Of a stretch of 64,000 bases of DNA, positions 30,870 to 43,590 are shown in pieces. The DNA is from Posidonia oceanica. Taxonomy: Eukaryota; Streptophyta; Magnoliopsida; Alismatales; Posidoniaceae. Each line of letters opens with the position of its first letter. The stretch's first letter is position 1. A program made the position numbers and the translations under genes. The stretch is from contig JAZBRS010000020.1 in assembly GCA_037176725.1 (NCBI GenBank), positions 89,908,001-89,972,000 on the forward strand, given 5' to 3'. The notes below the pieces were generated by a model, which was not told the DNA's origin, did no database searches, and was given only the letters and a program-made list of their open reading frames with translations.

Positions 30870-30942
30870 AATTGGAATCATCACTACTATAAAATGTGTA
30901 GTCTTTTTATGAGTAGATGTCAAATGAGTTATCTTCTTCCAT
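30870..30942 (-). pseudogene. Coding-like host segment, piece 1 of 3 (N-terminal)
   Basis: Starts with ATG at 30940-30942 (MEEDNSFDIYS), then TAA at 30907-30909, then an open frame that continues exactly into piece 2 across the LINE and into piece 3 across D. An acceptor-like pyrimidine stretch with TTAG precedes it on the minus strand near 30962. The protein family was not recognised. Confidence 0.38.
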
Positions 30943-31440
30943 TGTTGAAGGAAGCACTCTAACAGAATTAAAAATCAGAAACCATAACATTTGTCATATA
31001 TTTGTTTTAATGTTTGTTTTAAAAGTCGGTGCACATATGAAGCATATAAATTTCAAGTGTGATGCATGTTTATTTTCCAAAACATTCAAGTCATAATGAA
31101 TCACAAATGAATTACTTACTGTAAATTAGAAAATACTACTTTACAATCACTACTAAATACACTTCACTATTTAGGAATTATTACTTGTGAAAATTAAGTA
31201 TAGAAGTCATTTAACTTAATATAAAATTAATAATCAAGACTAGTGTCAAATGAGCATACATGGAAATCAGGGGTCTTATTTAGGGTGGGTGGCTGCAAAT
31301 AAAAAGATAGAACCATATTTGCAGAAAATAACATTTGTTTATAAACTGTATACTGTTTAGACTTTAGATCACTATTTAAGCAAAGCATCCATTTAATTAT
31401 TGTGATACTAGAATAAGTAATGAAATCCAGACATGATATG
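30943..31440. other. AT-rich stretch without recognised features
   Basis: About 500 bp between the coding-like segment and copia K. No domain, repeat or RNA gene was recognised. It probably belongs to the underlying host sequence. Confidence 0.5.
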
Positions 31441-32095
31441 TGTTGGGAATCGAGGTTGTAGAATGAAATCAGACTTTGAGGCGTGAATCACTTTCTTTAA
31501 GAATTTATTTGCCTCCACTTGTAGAACAAGTTTGCTTCCGAGTTGCAAACAAATCTCCTCCAAGATACAACAAAGTCTATGAGAGATTGCAGAAAGTCTC
31601 TCCTTAACTCTTTATGAAACAATTGATCTCAATACTACAGAGATTGAGGGAGAAGGAGTATTTTGAAAATTGTGTATTCCCACAACCAATTGATTCTATT
31701 TTATAGAACTTAATGGATGCAATATAACACCCAAAACACCCATTCAATAAAAAAATGATTTTATGTGCAATTGTTCAAATAACAAAAAGTCCATTTGAAA
31801 TAATTTGAAATGAAGTAATAAACTCATAAATAAAAGAATGGTTCCAAATATATATATAAAAATTTAACTAGGTCGCGAACGTGGCAAGTGTGCAAAGTGT
31901 TGTGTGCGTTGTAATATGCGCAAAAATAACATGCACCTACATGTGGGTCACATGTGCAAACTCACACCCTAACATTCAACTAACTAAGATGAAATACTCT
32001 TGAATATATATAAGGCCTCCAACTTTCTATCTTACAACCAATGTGAGACTAAAAGTTAGGCTATGTTTTCACAAACAAGCAAAACCACTCCAACA
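31441..32095 (-). repeat. 3' LTR of copia K (655 bp)
   Basis: TGTTGG..CCAACA ends, with the copia-typical polypurine tract AAAGTGGGAGAT (minus strand) directly next to it at 32096-32107. It aligns with 58524-59847 apart from MITE M and a diverged right end. Confidence 0.85.
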
Positions 32096-32107
32096 ATCTC
32101 CCACTTT
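32096..32107 (-). promoter_or_regulatory. Polypurine tract of copia K
   Basis: Minus-strand AAAGTGGGAGAT followed by the LTR start TGTTGGAG, the standard plus-strand priming arrangement of copia elements. Confidence 0.8.
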
Positions 32108-32724
32108 GTTTTGAAAACAAAATAAAATCTGCAGTCTTATTGATAATGAAATTCATATAGATACATAAAGGCATCTTTCGACTTAAACTTTTACTTAGTA
32201 CAAATATCTCAAGATCCCATCATGTGACTAGTGGCCTTAGCCTTAAACTAATTAATTTTGCAATAGAACCAGAATACAATACATAAAAAAATTTCTTATT
32301 TCCATGAAAAGTTCAAATTTACCTGGCACTATTTTGGCCATGTGATTGTACCTAGTTTCATGAACGTTCTTGAGAGTAAACCTTTAACTCTCACAAGAAG
32401 CGGCACACTTCTAATTCATATAGGTGAAGTCTACAATGTGTTTCTGTTACTATAAACACACTACAATATTGTATATTAGACTTCATTAAGATTACTCATC
32501 CTCTAAAACCGTAACAAATGATATTGTCTTCTCATTTTTGGGCATATTTGTCAATATCATTGTAGAAAAACCCCAAATCTTGGTTTCTTGAGAAAGCTAA
32601 AAGTTCTAGTTATTGCCTGCCAATGTTCTACACTTAGATTACTTGTGTATCTACTAAGTTTACACATAGCAAAGGGAATATCATATCCAGTGCAATGCAT
32701 AGCATATATAAAGAACGAATTGCA
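32108..32724 (-). other. Decayed 3' coding/UTR region of copia K
   Basis: Where the RNase H should end. AT-rich, with no clear surviving motif. Confidence 0.45.
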
Positions 32725-33476
32725 CTAGCATGCATACTGAAGTTGAGCCATAGATCTTCCAATATTAATTCTCAATTTAATACAAGGATCATAAGGAATA
32801 TCTACTCCTTGATTACCAAGATGTTCAAATTCATTTAACATCTTCTCAATGTAATGTGTCTGACTCAAGGCATAACCCCCACTAAGTCTTTTCACTTTAA
32901 TTCCCAAAATTATATCCATTTCACCCCAAGTCTTTCATTTTAAACATCGAAGAAAGATATGTCTTTGTTTCATTTATACCATTCATGATAGTGCCCTAAA
33001 ATTAGCATGTCATCTACATGTAAACAAACAATCACACCATAGTCATTAGTGAATTTAGAATAAATATATTAATCTACACCAATATGACTAAAGCCATGAG
33101 ATAAAAAAACATTATCAAAATTTTCATGCCACTTCATAGGTATTTGTTTTAATCCATATGGAGATTTAATTAATTTACATACTTTCTTTTCATTGACAAG
33201 AAGAATGAATCCTTCAGATTGTTGCATGTAAATTTCTTCATTTAAATCTCCATTCAAAAATGCAATCTTCATATCCATTTGATGCACATACAAATGATAA
33301 ACATTATTGTCTCTATTTTCTTTCCACAAGATAAACAATAAAATATGGATGTAAAATCTTCTCTTTCCTTGGTCTAGTACTTCTCCAAGGATCAAACAAT
33401 TCTCAAGTATCATTTGATGGCTCGACTTGTTTCTTAGGATTTTGAGAATTATTAGAACATAGTAAATCATGATCAT
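32725..33476 (-). pseudogene. Copia reverse transcriptase fragments
   Basis: 33069-33476 contains DMKIAFLNGDLNEEIYM and KSPYGLKQIPMKWHE, both hallmark copia RT blocks. A VDD catalytic pair (HVDDMLILG) is readable at 33010-33021 in another frame. 32725-32919 has DIILGIKVKRLSGGYALSQ and YIEKMLNEF, from the RT/RNase H border. At least two frameshifts separate these pieces. Confidence 0.87.
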
Positions 33477-33661
33477 TATTCACAATTTCAAAATATGAAG
33501 AATACTTATTCTCAAAGAATTCCACATTTCATGGTTTCACAATAATGTACTCTAGATCAAGAAGCCTTTATGCATTACTATTCTCAGCATATCCCACAAA
33601 GACACTTCTCATTGCCCTAAGTCCAAGCTTAGTTCTATTAGTATCAGGAACTCAATAATAA
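33477..33661 (-). pseudogene. Copia integrase C-terminal part (left of insertion E)
   Basis: Contains RSVFVGYAENSNA, matching the conserved region after the integrase core in copia polyproteins. In-frame stops are present. It continues 56500-57114 after removal of E. Confidence 0.75.
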
Positions 33662-33666
33662 GCTAA
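33662..33666. repeat. Target site duplication of element E (left)
   Basis: GCTAA, identical to 56495-56499. Confidence 0.93.
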
Positions 33667-35862
33667 TGTAACGACCCACCCAGTCGCTACATCTCAACCT
33701 AACCAGATGTTTTTTTTTTTCATTTTTATCTTTTATTAGCATTTATGAACTATAAAGCTAAATTCTCACAATGCAATAAAGCAACAATAAATAAACTAAC
33801 TTACTTACCCAGAAATCCTGATGTGTGGGAGCATGACTCCTCCTATGTGCACTAGCAAGCGAACAGCACCTATCCTGCACCTGCGAAAACAAGCAAACCA
33901 AAGCACACATGAGTGACCAGACAAAACGGTCACCCAGCACACACCCCACCTAAACCACTCAGCCAACAATGTTGAGGGAGCCGGCGTAATCATGCCACAG
34001 CAAACAAACACGGGCATCCCACCTGGATGCCACCATAGCACAATAGGGTAGCACAATATTGCCCGGCCAACAACTAAAACCAATAAAACGTGCCATTGAA
34101 ATCATTTATCTCTTTTCCTTTCAAAATCATATGCATGCTCTTTCAAAATCTTAAAAGCATACTTGAAATGACCAATCTAGCCAAATCAAGCCCAAAACAC
34201 AAAACCAACATGCAGCCAAGTCCCATGCCCTCATTGGGCAGACCAGACAGCCAACAGCGCCTGAATGCCTCAACGCATTCAGAACGCACAGCACAATGAA
34301 CACATAGCCAACCAAACACAGGGCCTCAATGGCCAAACAACAACGTCTCAAAAAGATGGAAAACTCAAGGCCCAATATGGCCAAAACTCGACAAAAGCCA
34401 CCAAGCCACAAAAACCGGCAAAGCTCGAGGCCCAATACGGCCAAAACGAACCAAACACGGCCCAAATGGGCACAAAAGAAAACCAACTAGTCATGTTGCC
34501 TAGCACACCAGCAACCGACCTGGCTTCAAGCAGTAGCCAGGGGCTCACCCCTGCAACTCACTACACTGCCACGAACACCCGCCCTATGGGGGAGCGCGCC
34601 CGTCACGACATCTCACACCAGAGATGCATCAAAAAGCAATCCCCAACTGGCAAAGTGGTCCACACTCGGGACAAACCACATCGCATGTCGAATACGGTGC
34701 CGGCAAGCTCAGTGCTCTAAACCACTAGAGGCTCCTCACCCGTAGGCTCAGCCAGCACCCACAAGTCTCGGTCCCCGTAACAACTAAGGTATCACGCCTA
34801 GCTATACAGAAGTAACATACCTTCCGAGTCTGCTGCCACGATACCACTAGGTACGGTCTGTACCTCGACCCCACAGACGTCAACCCCGGGGACGTGTTCG
34901 ACACATCGCAGAGTGTAGTCGCATTCCTGAGGAATGCAGTCACACCCACAGGTCCAGGCTACACTCACCTCGAAGTCTTGGCCCACAACAAGCACTCAGA
35001 CCTTACCTTGGCAATAACTCACGACCCTAGGGGTATCAGTCATTCATGCAAGGCCGGCCAATGCCTTAGTGTCGATCCACAACCAAAGGCACAGTAAAAT
35101 CCTTTCCAAAACCTTTTCAAACCTAATACATTTTCTTTTAAAACTCCTTTCAAAGACCGTTTCAAAATCCTTAAATGTCAACTCAATAACACCACAAAAT
35201 ATAGTGCAGAACACAACACGAAAACCACAAACAGAAACCACAGCTTAAAACACAGCCTCAACAGCTCCTCTGTCAGGCCCAAAAACCACACTACAAAACA
35301 CAACACAACAGAGAAACAAAGGCACCTCCTAGGCAAAAAGTTTACCCAAAAGCACAACACCGGTCTCGAAGTCCCAATGTACTTACGAGATCGAGCACCC
35401 AAACAAACTGCACTCAAAACACTAAGTCCTGGTGCCAAGGTCTAATCCTAAGATTATCATGTTCCCTAATGTCCATCTAGACCAAATAGGGAATACCTTA
35501 GCATTACTAGGTTATTTAGTCTTTTAATTCCAACCCTAGCACATGTGGGATCTTGCTAATTCATTTTAGGCAATTCTTACTTATCTCTAATGATTTGCCT
35601 AAGTACCATCTTGCCCTAACTACCTACAATGTCCAAATAACACCAGTTATATAATAATTATCAAAAACAAGTCCCTAAGGGCTTAAAAGTAACTAAACTT
35701 AAAAGCTGGGGACTAAAGGGTAGTTCCCATAAAGCTCAGGGACTAAACTGCAACATCCACTAAACTCAGGGACTAAAAAGCAATTTAACATAAAACTAGG
35801 GACCTACATGCAAATAAATGGAAAATTAAGGACTGGAAAGTAATCAAGGCGTTGGACGCTGG
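33667..35862 (-). repeat. 3' LTR of E, outer part
   Basis: Begins TGTAACGACCCACCC on the plus strand. It aligns with 53196-55390 of the right LTR with many substitutions. It is cut at 35862 by element B and continues at 49434. Confidence 0.9.
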
Positions 35863-38040
35863 TGTAGTAATCCCAATCAGAATCAGGTTTACTATTAGCG
35901 GCTATGTCCGAGGAGGAGGGCTCAACTCGAAAATACTTAAAACAGAGGAGAAAAGATAAGAAAAGAAGAAGATAAGACAATTCAGAGTCGCCACCGTGTC
36001 TATTATCGGAAGATAAGGAAAACCAGGGGAAATGCGTGAGTTGACACGCAAAACCAAGCAAAGGATGCAATGCAAAGCAATGCAAAAGAAAACAAATGCA
36101 AATAAATGCAAATGAGATGACTCATGCCTAGGATAAGGGCGATATGGTCATTGCGGGCCAAAAGACTGGGCAAGGACTCCTGTTACGTGCGGGGAAGGTG
36201 TTAGGCACCTCCGACACGCCCGAGAATTGGTCTTTCTAGGCTTACGCTCGCATACGCAGGGAAATGCATACTTTGAATGCCTAAGTGCCATGAATGCCTA
36301 ATTAGATGCTCAAAGGTGTGCTCCAAGTGATGGAATGCGTGCAAGGAATTAAACGTGCAATCTAAGTGCTCAGCAACGCTGTCTGTGTTACGAACCGGGT
36401 GAACCCTGGTTCTTGAGAACTCTAGGCTGTAAGCATCACTGCCCTATATGCAAATGCAGGCGAAAAAGCAAAACGGCGATAAAGCCAAGCAATGCAGGCG
36501 ACATGCAAGAGGAAACGGCAGAAAACACGCAAAACAATGCGAGAAACGGAAGCGACACGTGAAACGGTGCACGAAAACAAAGCCAGCACGCAAAACGATG
36601 CAAGAAACAAGAATGGCACGCAAAACGGTGCAAGAAAACAAAGCGGCATGCAAAACGATGCGAGAAAACAAAGTCGGCACGCGAAACGGTGCGAGAAATA
36701 GAGCGCCAAGCAAAACGGTGAAAGAAAGCAAAGCTAGCACGCGAAACGGGCCAAAAGCGAAGCGGGCACGCGAAACGGTGCCAAAAACAAAGCGGTCACG
36801 TAAAACGGTGCCAAAACAAGCGAGATAAAACATCGATAAAGCCATGTAGATGCAAATGCTAAGAAAGAGAGCAGGAGAAGCAAAGGGGAGGTAAACAGCG
36901 CAAGTGTGAGAACAAGCGCCATTTAAAGACCACGCAAAGTAGGTGTGAAGACCTACAAAGGGGAAGGGAAGCAAGTAGAAGGATTACCACTGTTTTGTGA
37001 CTGTTTCCCACCAAAATGTTCCACGATGTGTCTCGCATGCTGCCAAGAGCTCGCGTTGCGATCGGATCGTGGGAAAGGGGGAAGAAAGTCGCAATTAGTG
37101 GTGAATCCAGGGGAAACGCAACACAAAACACTGAGAGTACGCGAAAAGAGGAAGCAGAGTTGATAGATAAGAAGAGAAAGTCCTATTCTACATGCCCGAG
37201 AAATCAGAAAGCAAAAACAATGCATGGGATGCAAATGGTGTGCAAATGAATGCTGTGCAAGGGTTCAGGAGGACTTACCTTGGAAATCTGAAGCCTGATC
37301 TGAGATCTGCTTGGTCCATGCTGAAGAGTGCTCCGCCGGAGTCGTCCAAGTAGCTTGATTGAGAAGATCCAACGGTCGGATCTGAAGATATCCCAACTTC
37401 AAGGCAGAGGGGCCAGAACAGGGGAGAAGAATGGATCTAGGTGTACAGGAGGTCTTAGGGGTGTGCAAAACAGGTCCTCCCATGTAAATGGGAGCTAATG
37501 ATGCTTAAGTGTGTGTAGGGAATGCTAAATGCAAGAATACATGAGTGCAATGCATGCAGAATGCAAGAAAAGACATAGAGATGATTTTTCAAAAAACTGG
37601 GAACTTATATGAAATTTTAGAAAAAGTGGGGGTCTAAATGCAAAGATTTTGAAAAGTTTGGGGCTTTTATGCAAAGTTTTTGAAAAAAGGAGGGTCTGAA
37701 TGCAATTTTGCAAAATGCAGGGTTCAAAATACAATTTTTCAAGATTGACATGCATCAGGACAAGTTTTGAAATCATGTGGGAGATTGGCATGCAATTTTG
37801 AAATTAACAGGGTCTAAAATACAATTTTTCCAGCAAAACAGGGGTCTAAGTAGTCTTGGAATGCAAACAGGGGACCTATATGCAAATTTATAAGCAAAAC
37901 ATGCATTTAAATGATTTTTATAAGCAGACGGAGGACCTATATGCAATTTTCAAATCATGTAGGGTCAAAAATGCAATTTTATAAGCAAAATATGCATTTA
38001 AATGACAAGCAGAGGACTTATATGCAATTTTCAAATCATA
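35863..38040 (-). repeat. 3' LTR of element B, truncated
   Basis: Matches 43734-45730 of the 5' LTR, including the PBS-like 11-mer (35984-35994), the conserved module (36170-36220) and a ~30-bp array (36532-36825). It ends inside TGCAATTTTCAAATCAT, where it joins protease-linker sequence at 38041. Stretches such as 36959-37850 are almost identical to the other copy, suggesting a recent insertion. Confidence 0.9.
36532..36825. repeat. ~30-bp minisatellite in the 3' LTR of B, about ten units
   Basis: Ten units of 29-31 bp beginning CACG(C/T)(A/G)AAACG. The 5' LTR copy (44395-44650) is shorter because of a ~215-bp deletion whose ends share GAAACGGG/AAGGGGAA-type sequence. Confidence 0.85.
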
Positions 38041-39127
38041 TAAGCAGAAGGAGTGTCTCTGACTTCTGAGCTACTGCTGCTGCCTGTGCTTGTAATGTGG
38101 ATGCGGCTGCAGGAATGTTTGAGCTTGTCAGTTCGGCCACAGAGTCTGCTGATTTGTCTGCTGTATCTGTTGAAGGAAGAGCCAAACAAACTGACCAGGG
38201 TGCTTCCGTGCTGATCTGAGCCTTACTGCCAGTTGGGACTGCCTCTGTTGTGCCAGACTGCTCCTCATCCGAGTAGTAGTCCTCAACGCAGACCCAATCT
38301 TCCATTGGCACCGCGACTTCATCATCAGTTGATCCCAGAACTCCTGCACTAGTGAAGTTAGTGAGGTCTCTGGGGATGGCAGGCTCTTGATTCTTCATCT
38401 GAAGGCAGTGATCTTCGCTGGGCTTGGGCACATAACCGAGGCCTTCAGATTTCCTTCGCTCCGCCGCTACGATCGGCTCTGCGATCCCTTGGCTGTGACG
38501 CCCGAGTGGTGTACCCTTTATGTAACCCCACCTGTGACATACATTCTAGACCATTCGAAAGGGATTGTTGTGAACGGCCAAGGAGTTGGCGTGCTCAAGA
38601 TCAGGGATGAAGTTAACTGGCTCACACCGGTTAACGCGATACAAGGCTTCGGAAGTCTCAGGGTCAAACAGGATAGCTTGCGAAGAGACAGGAGAGACTG
38701 CCTCGATCCGCTCCTTCTCAAAGTTCTCCGCCATGACGACAACGACATCATCGCCGCGACGGTACTTTATCATCCGATGGAGGGTCGAGGGAAGGACTTG
38801 ATGCTTGTGGAGCCAAGGGCGCCCAAGCAGGAGATTGAAATTCAGCTTCAAGTCGACGACATAGAATTCTACATCGAAAATGACCAGGCCAATAGCAAGA
38901 GGAATAATCAGGATCCCCAGAGCGTCATGGTGGGTGTTGTCAAAAGCTGTCATTCCCTTCATGGCTAGCATGATGTCCTCGGCTTTGAATCTGAGCTTGG
39001 TTGCAGTACGCAAGGGGCAGACGTTAAAGCCTGACCCGTTATCAACAAGTGTTAGGGGAATGCGAAAGTTTTTGAACTGAACCGTGACGAACAGGGGTTG
39101 ATTGTGATTAATCCCCACCAGGGGCAA
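38041..39127 (-). pseudogene. Protease with G-patch segment of element B
   Basis: 38546-39127 holds the N-terminal part: VDNGSGFNVCPL (active-site variant), then LLGRPWLH and the region before the G-patch. A TAG at 38546-38548 (GAG in A) follows, then the G-patch-like GTPLGRHSQG and linker to 38041. At 38041 the coding part fuses to LTR sequence. It was homologous to 1701-3660 of A, and B preserves the protease N-terminus that A lost by frameshift. Confidence 0.83.
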
Positions 39128-39547
39128 CTCATCGCTCGTAAAAGAGATGACCTAGGGCTCCGCAATCATCCCTACCATGCTTTCCAAGGCTGAAGGCTTA
39201 ATAGACTGGGACACACAGGCAGCCTGGAACACACAAAGAAAAGCCTCGCGGTGTTCGGCAGAGGTGTGGATTAGGTCCCAAATGGAAATGTCGGCTTTGA
39301 CCTTCTTAAGTTGGGAGGTTATGTCTGCCTTGGGTTGGTTCTTTTTGGCAACAGGAGGGGTTGTTTTGGCAAGCTCTAAAGGGATAGTAGCAGGAGATTG
39401 GGCTGCTACAGGCTGAGCAGGGGTTTGGCTTGCTACAGGTTGATTTGAGGTTGGGTCCGCTATGGGTTGGTTAGAGGGTGGGGGCATAGCAGGTTCGGGG
39501 TAATTTGACCTAATGGCTGGTGCTGGGGGTCTGTAGACCCTCCCCGA
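39128..39547 (-). pseudogene. Gag-pro connector of element B
   Basis: Homologous to 3661-4130 of A, with the shared AEHREAFLCVFQAA region. A TAG at 39152-39154 is CAG in A, and a TGA at 39548-39550 is CGA in A. Confidence 0.75.
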
Positions 39548-42261
39548 TCACGTTACTTCCGCGCACATTTCTGTGGCGTAGCTGTAAGGGACGTGATGGG
39601 TGTCTAGGGTTAAATCAATAACCACTGGAACACGTGCTGCGAGCATAGGAGGGGTTACAGGGGGACCTACTGGGTGTTGAGGTCTACCTAAATGGTAAGG
39701 TTGTTGGGGTGGGAAGGCAGGGGCTGACTGAGGTCTGCCTAGAAGATGAATGGGGGATTCTAACTGAGGCTGCCCTAAGAGGTGGACAGGGGATGTAGGC
39801 TGGGCTCTAGCTAGGAGGTGTACAGGAGGTTGAGCCTGAGGGAGCACAGCAAGAGGTGCGGAGGGGCGCTCCGGCCTGGCACGCGGTCGGATCACGTGAA
39901 CTCCCGACTCGGAGCCGGCAACTGCCGCAAGGTAGAGATTGATAGGGAAAGGCTCAGAGATATCAGAAATAAGATCAGAAGGGTCTACAATAGAGGTAGT
40001 AGGCCCAGAAGGAAAGACAGAATGAATGCCTGAGGTCCCCGCCCCTGCCGAATAAGTGTGTTCCGGTAGGGGTTGGTGGATGATGCCAGAATGAGGGGGA
40101 ACAGCTGAATGTGCAGATGCATGTGTGTGTGCTTGAGTGGATGCCTTGTGCGTGTCAATCACAATCGTTCCCGATTCGATTAAATCCTGAATAGCGTTCC
40201 ATAGGGAGTAGCAATTGTCCATCGAATGCCCGACGCTTCGATGGAAATTGCAGAAGAGGTTCACCTTAAACCAATGCGGCAAAGGATTTGGGGGCGGGCG
40301 AACCTTCGGGAACTTCAGGAGCGATGCAACCTTCGGCAAGATGACCGTGAGCGGTTCCACCAGTGGGGCGAATTTCCGCTTCTCAATGGGTGGCCTTCTT
40401 TGCCTCTAGTATGAGCCTTGCTGAACCGGTGCGGCAGGGTAGACCGGTCTAGCGGTGGTTGTGATCTGTGGTGTGGGTGGATTCCTAGGTGCAGGAGCAT
40501 ACACCATCTAAGCTGAGGCAGGCCGGGATGGCAAGTGAACAGGCATAGCAGGAGAGTCGACGAATGCAACAGCGGTTTTCGGCGAATCCTTCTTCTTTGG
40601 TCGGTTGTTGCTGCTGCCGCTGTTGTTGTTGGAGGCGCTGCTGTTGGCACTGTTACTGCTGATCGCGGCCTGCTTAGTGAACGCAGAGAGAGCCAGGAAG
40701 TTGCCACTCCGCAAAGAACTCTCCACGCGCGCTCTAGCTCAGATAAGTGCTGCAAAAGTAGTGACTGGCTGAATGCTAAGCAGAGCTCCAAGAGATGGCT
40801 GCGCCCCTTTGATAACGATTTCGATAGACTCCTCGTTAGAGGGTCTATCTCGGACTTGTGAGGTAAGGGCACACCAACGGCCGACGTACTCCCTGAATAG
40901 CTCGCTAGAATTCTGCTTGATTGCGATCAAGTCCGCCCGCTTTGGAACTAGATCGAGGTTGAAGGAGTACTGTTCCAGGAACGCCTGACTGAGGTCGTTC
41001 CAAGTCTTGATGGTTGACATATCAAGCGATGTGAACCACTTGAGTGCCGGCCTGGTCAAGCTTTTCTGGAACAGGCGGATCAGCAACCTCTTGTCAGCCT
41101 GAAGCTGAGCGAGATCACCGCAATACGCCTTCAGGTGTGCTACGGGGCAGCCCCTACCATTGTATTTCTCGAAGTCCGGGATTTTGAACTTCGGAGGGAG
41201 TACCGCCTCTAGAAAGCAGCAGAGGTCCCGAAATTGGTAGGTCTGGTGCTCAATACCCTGCACTAGTCGTAGTGCCTTCTCTAAGACGTCCATCCGGTTG
41301 TTGATGGGGTCTGGATTTGCTGCCATAGGGGAGGGATCGGTAGGGGTATTGAGCACATACGCCGAATGGGTCGCACCTAAGTGCTCCTCCGGATCTACCA
41401 TAGCGTCGCCTGGTGGAGCAACGGGATGGCCAGCGTATCCGTGCTGGGGAACTGTGTATGCAGGAATGATGCAGGGTTCTAGGCCTGATGCAGGGGAGGA
41501 GGGTAGAAGACATGCTGTGCTGTAGGAGGAGTAGGATGCTGGAGCACCAGTTGCTGTACAGGCAGGGTGCCAGATAGCGAGCCAGTGGAGTACTGGGCTC
41601 CAGCCAGCCCAAAGGACTGGCCACCAAGGGGAAGAGGAGTATGCTGTGCTAAGTGTTGTGCAGAAGGAGGCGGTAACCGGGCCCCCATCGTTGGAACCGT
41701 GAGCAGTTGCGACGATGGTCAAGGCGGAGGTGTGGAGGTGGATGCATGAAATGCAGGAACTGGCCTCAAAGGAAGCTCAGGGGCGACAGGAGCAAAAGAG
41801 AGACGAACCGATAGAGCCATGCCCTGTAGTCTCTGGGCAAGCTCCATCAGGTGCTGGTACTGAGCTTCAAGCGTTCCGTCAGCAGGAACGCTGAAGTGCA
41901 GTGCCGGCGAGGATTGAGAGGCAAACGGCACGGACACAGACTGTCCGAGAGGAGTGGGCGCTATAGCAAATGTCGCAGCAATGGTAGGAGGAATGTCAAA
42001 GGTGACGTATCCTTGGGAAGGAGGGGGCAGTGGCGTCTCCGAAGTGCGAGTAACGGTCATCAAGATAGACTTGGCGACTAGATCCGGAGGAAGAGATGCT
42101 TGCCACTGTCCCGAGACATACTGAGATCCTAGAGGCGTCAGGGGAGGAAACCCTGGCGTTGGAGGGGGAACAAGAGAGGCAGAAGGAGCAACCGAAGGGG
42201 CTGGAGCGGAAACACCCTCCGTGACTAGAGTGAAGAGAGGCTCACTGACGTACTAGGCCAT
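39548..42261 (-). pseudogene. Gag of element B, multiply stopped
   Basis: Homologous over its length to the A gag. ATG at 42259-42261, but codon 3 is TAG (42253-42255; CAG in A). Further stops are at 41719-41721 (CGA in A), 40739-40741 (AGA in A) and 40508-40510 (CAG in A). The capsid-like domain (LTRPALKWFTSLD) and the knuckle-like CNFHRSVGHSMDNC remain readable. Comparison with A shows this was a gag of about 800 residues. It is now a pseudogene. Confidence 0.88.
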
Positions 42262-43572
42262 CGCTGACCTAGAGCGCGTGAGAACAGTGCTGCGATAGGT
42301 ATGCAAGCGGCGATTCCTAATAGGAGCTATCGTCGCAAAGGCAGATAGCTCAGAAGGAGAATGGTCGCGAACAAGGTCGCAACAAGGATGCCAGAAAGGG
42401 ACGGTACTCAAGCTCCAGCAAAGGGAACTCGCTTACCGATCACTGCTGGCACAGACAGAGGCAAAAAGGATTAGAAACTGAAAGACAGATGCAAATGAGT
42501 TAAGTTAGATGGCATGAATGATATGCATGCTTTCCAGTATGCCCCCCTCACCTATCTAGTGTATCCTAGCAGGTGGTCTACTTCGGGTATCCCCGGGTGT
42601 ACGGGTCACCGACTCAGGTCAAAAAAAGTAGGCTCCCTGTCGAACTCCTAGCCAAAGCTGAGGAAATAACAGGGTGGTGCGTTGGTGGCCATGACCCCGC
42701 CAAAGCGTGGGCAATACACTCCACTACACCGACACGACCCCTGGACAAAGGGGGGACAGACCGACCGACTTGACCCACGCCAAAAGCGGTGGAGCAAAGG
42801 GTCGGGACCATCCTTTGCAAACTAGTAGGTAGACTCAGATGAGAAGAATGCATGCCCTATATGATGCTTATGCAAATGCTTAACGTTTTTTATCTTGCAC
42901 GTTTTATTAACCCAAGGGGGTGAAGGATTGTTTGAAGTCTCTAGTTGCTCCTAGAAGTTCTTTTTACTTGCCATTTTTAGTTAACCATAGGGAGAGCAAA
43001 CAAGTCTCTACTATCCTAGGCATGGCATGTGCGAAAGGGAAGAAAATCAGTCAAATATGGCAAACAAACAGCATACATCATAGCAAAAGGCAAGTGCATG
43101 GCATGTGTGGGTGTTTGTGAGCATGATAGTGAAGAGAAAAGCATTCATCACATCAGAAGGCATATATACAGAGCATGTGGGCGTGTAGTGGCATAGCAAA
43201 TGTGTAAAAGAAAGCATTCATCATTCGAAAAGCATGTATTATTGCCAAACAAGTATGTAGACATGCATCGTGTAAGAAATAAAGCAACAATAAGTAAGCA
43301 AAATAATGTAAGGTAAAGACAGGTAAGCTGTAAAGCAAATAAGAGCAGAAGCAAGGACACAAACAAGTAGACAAGCAGCAGAGGCAAAGCAAAGCAAAAC
43401 AAAGCACAAACCAAGGCAAAGGAGGTGCAAAACCTAAGCAGAGTAGCCACAAGGCGACTCGCTAGGAGTTTGCACAGAAAAGCGAGCAAAGCGGGCAAAG
43501 AAGGCACAAAAGGCAGACAAAGCTACAAAACAAGCGAGTGAAAAAGCCAGGAACGAAAGCCAGAGTCTGCTA
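42262..43572 (-). other. 5' UTR of element B
   Basis: Aligns with the A leader (6829-8140). No coding domain. From 43450 a ~142-bp unit is repeated in tandem up to the LTR and includes the PBS. Confidence 0.65.
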
Positions 43573-43590
43573 TCCCCAGCAGAGTCGCCA
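43573..43590 (-). promoter_or_regulatory. Second (distal) PBS copy of element B
   Basis: Minus-strand TGGCGACTCTGCTGGGGA, within one base of the tRNA-Arg complement. It lies 142 bp from the copy next to the LTR. An inverted partial copy follows at 43593-43608 (GTGCGACTCGCTGGGA), so the site can fold into a hairpin. Confidence 0.8.
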
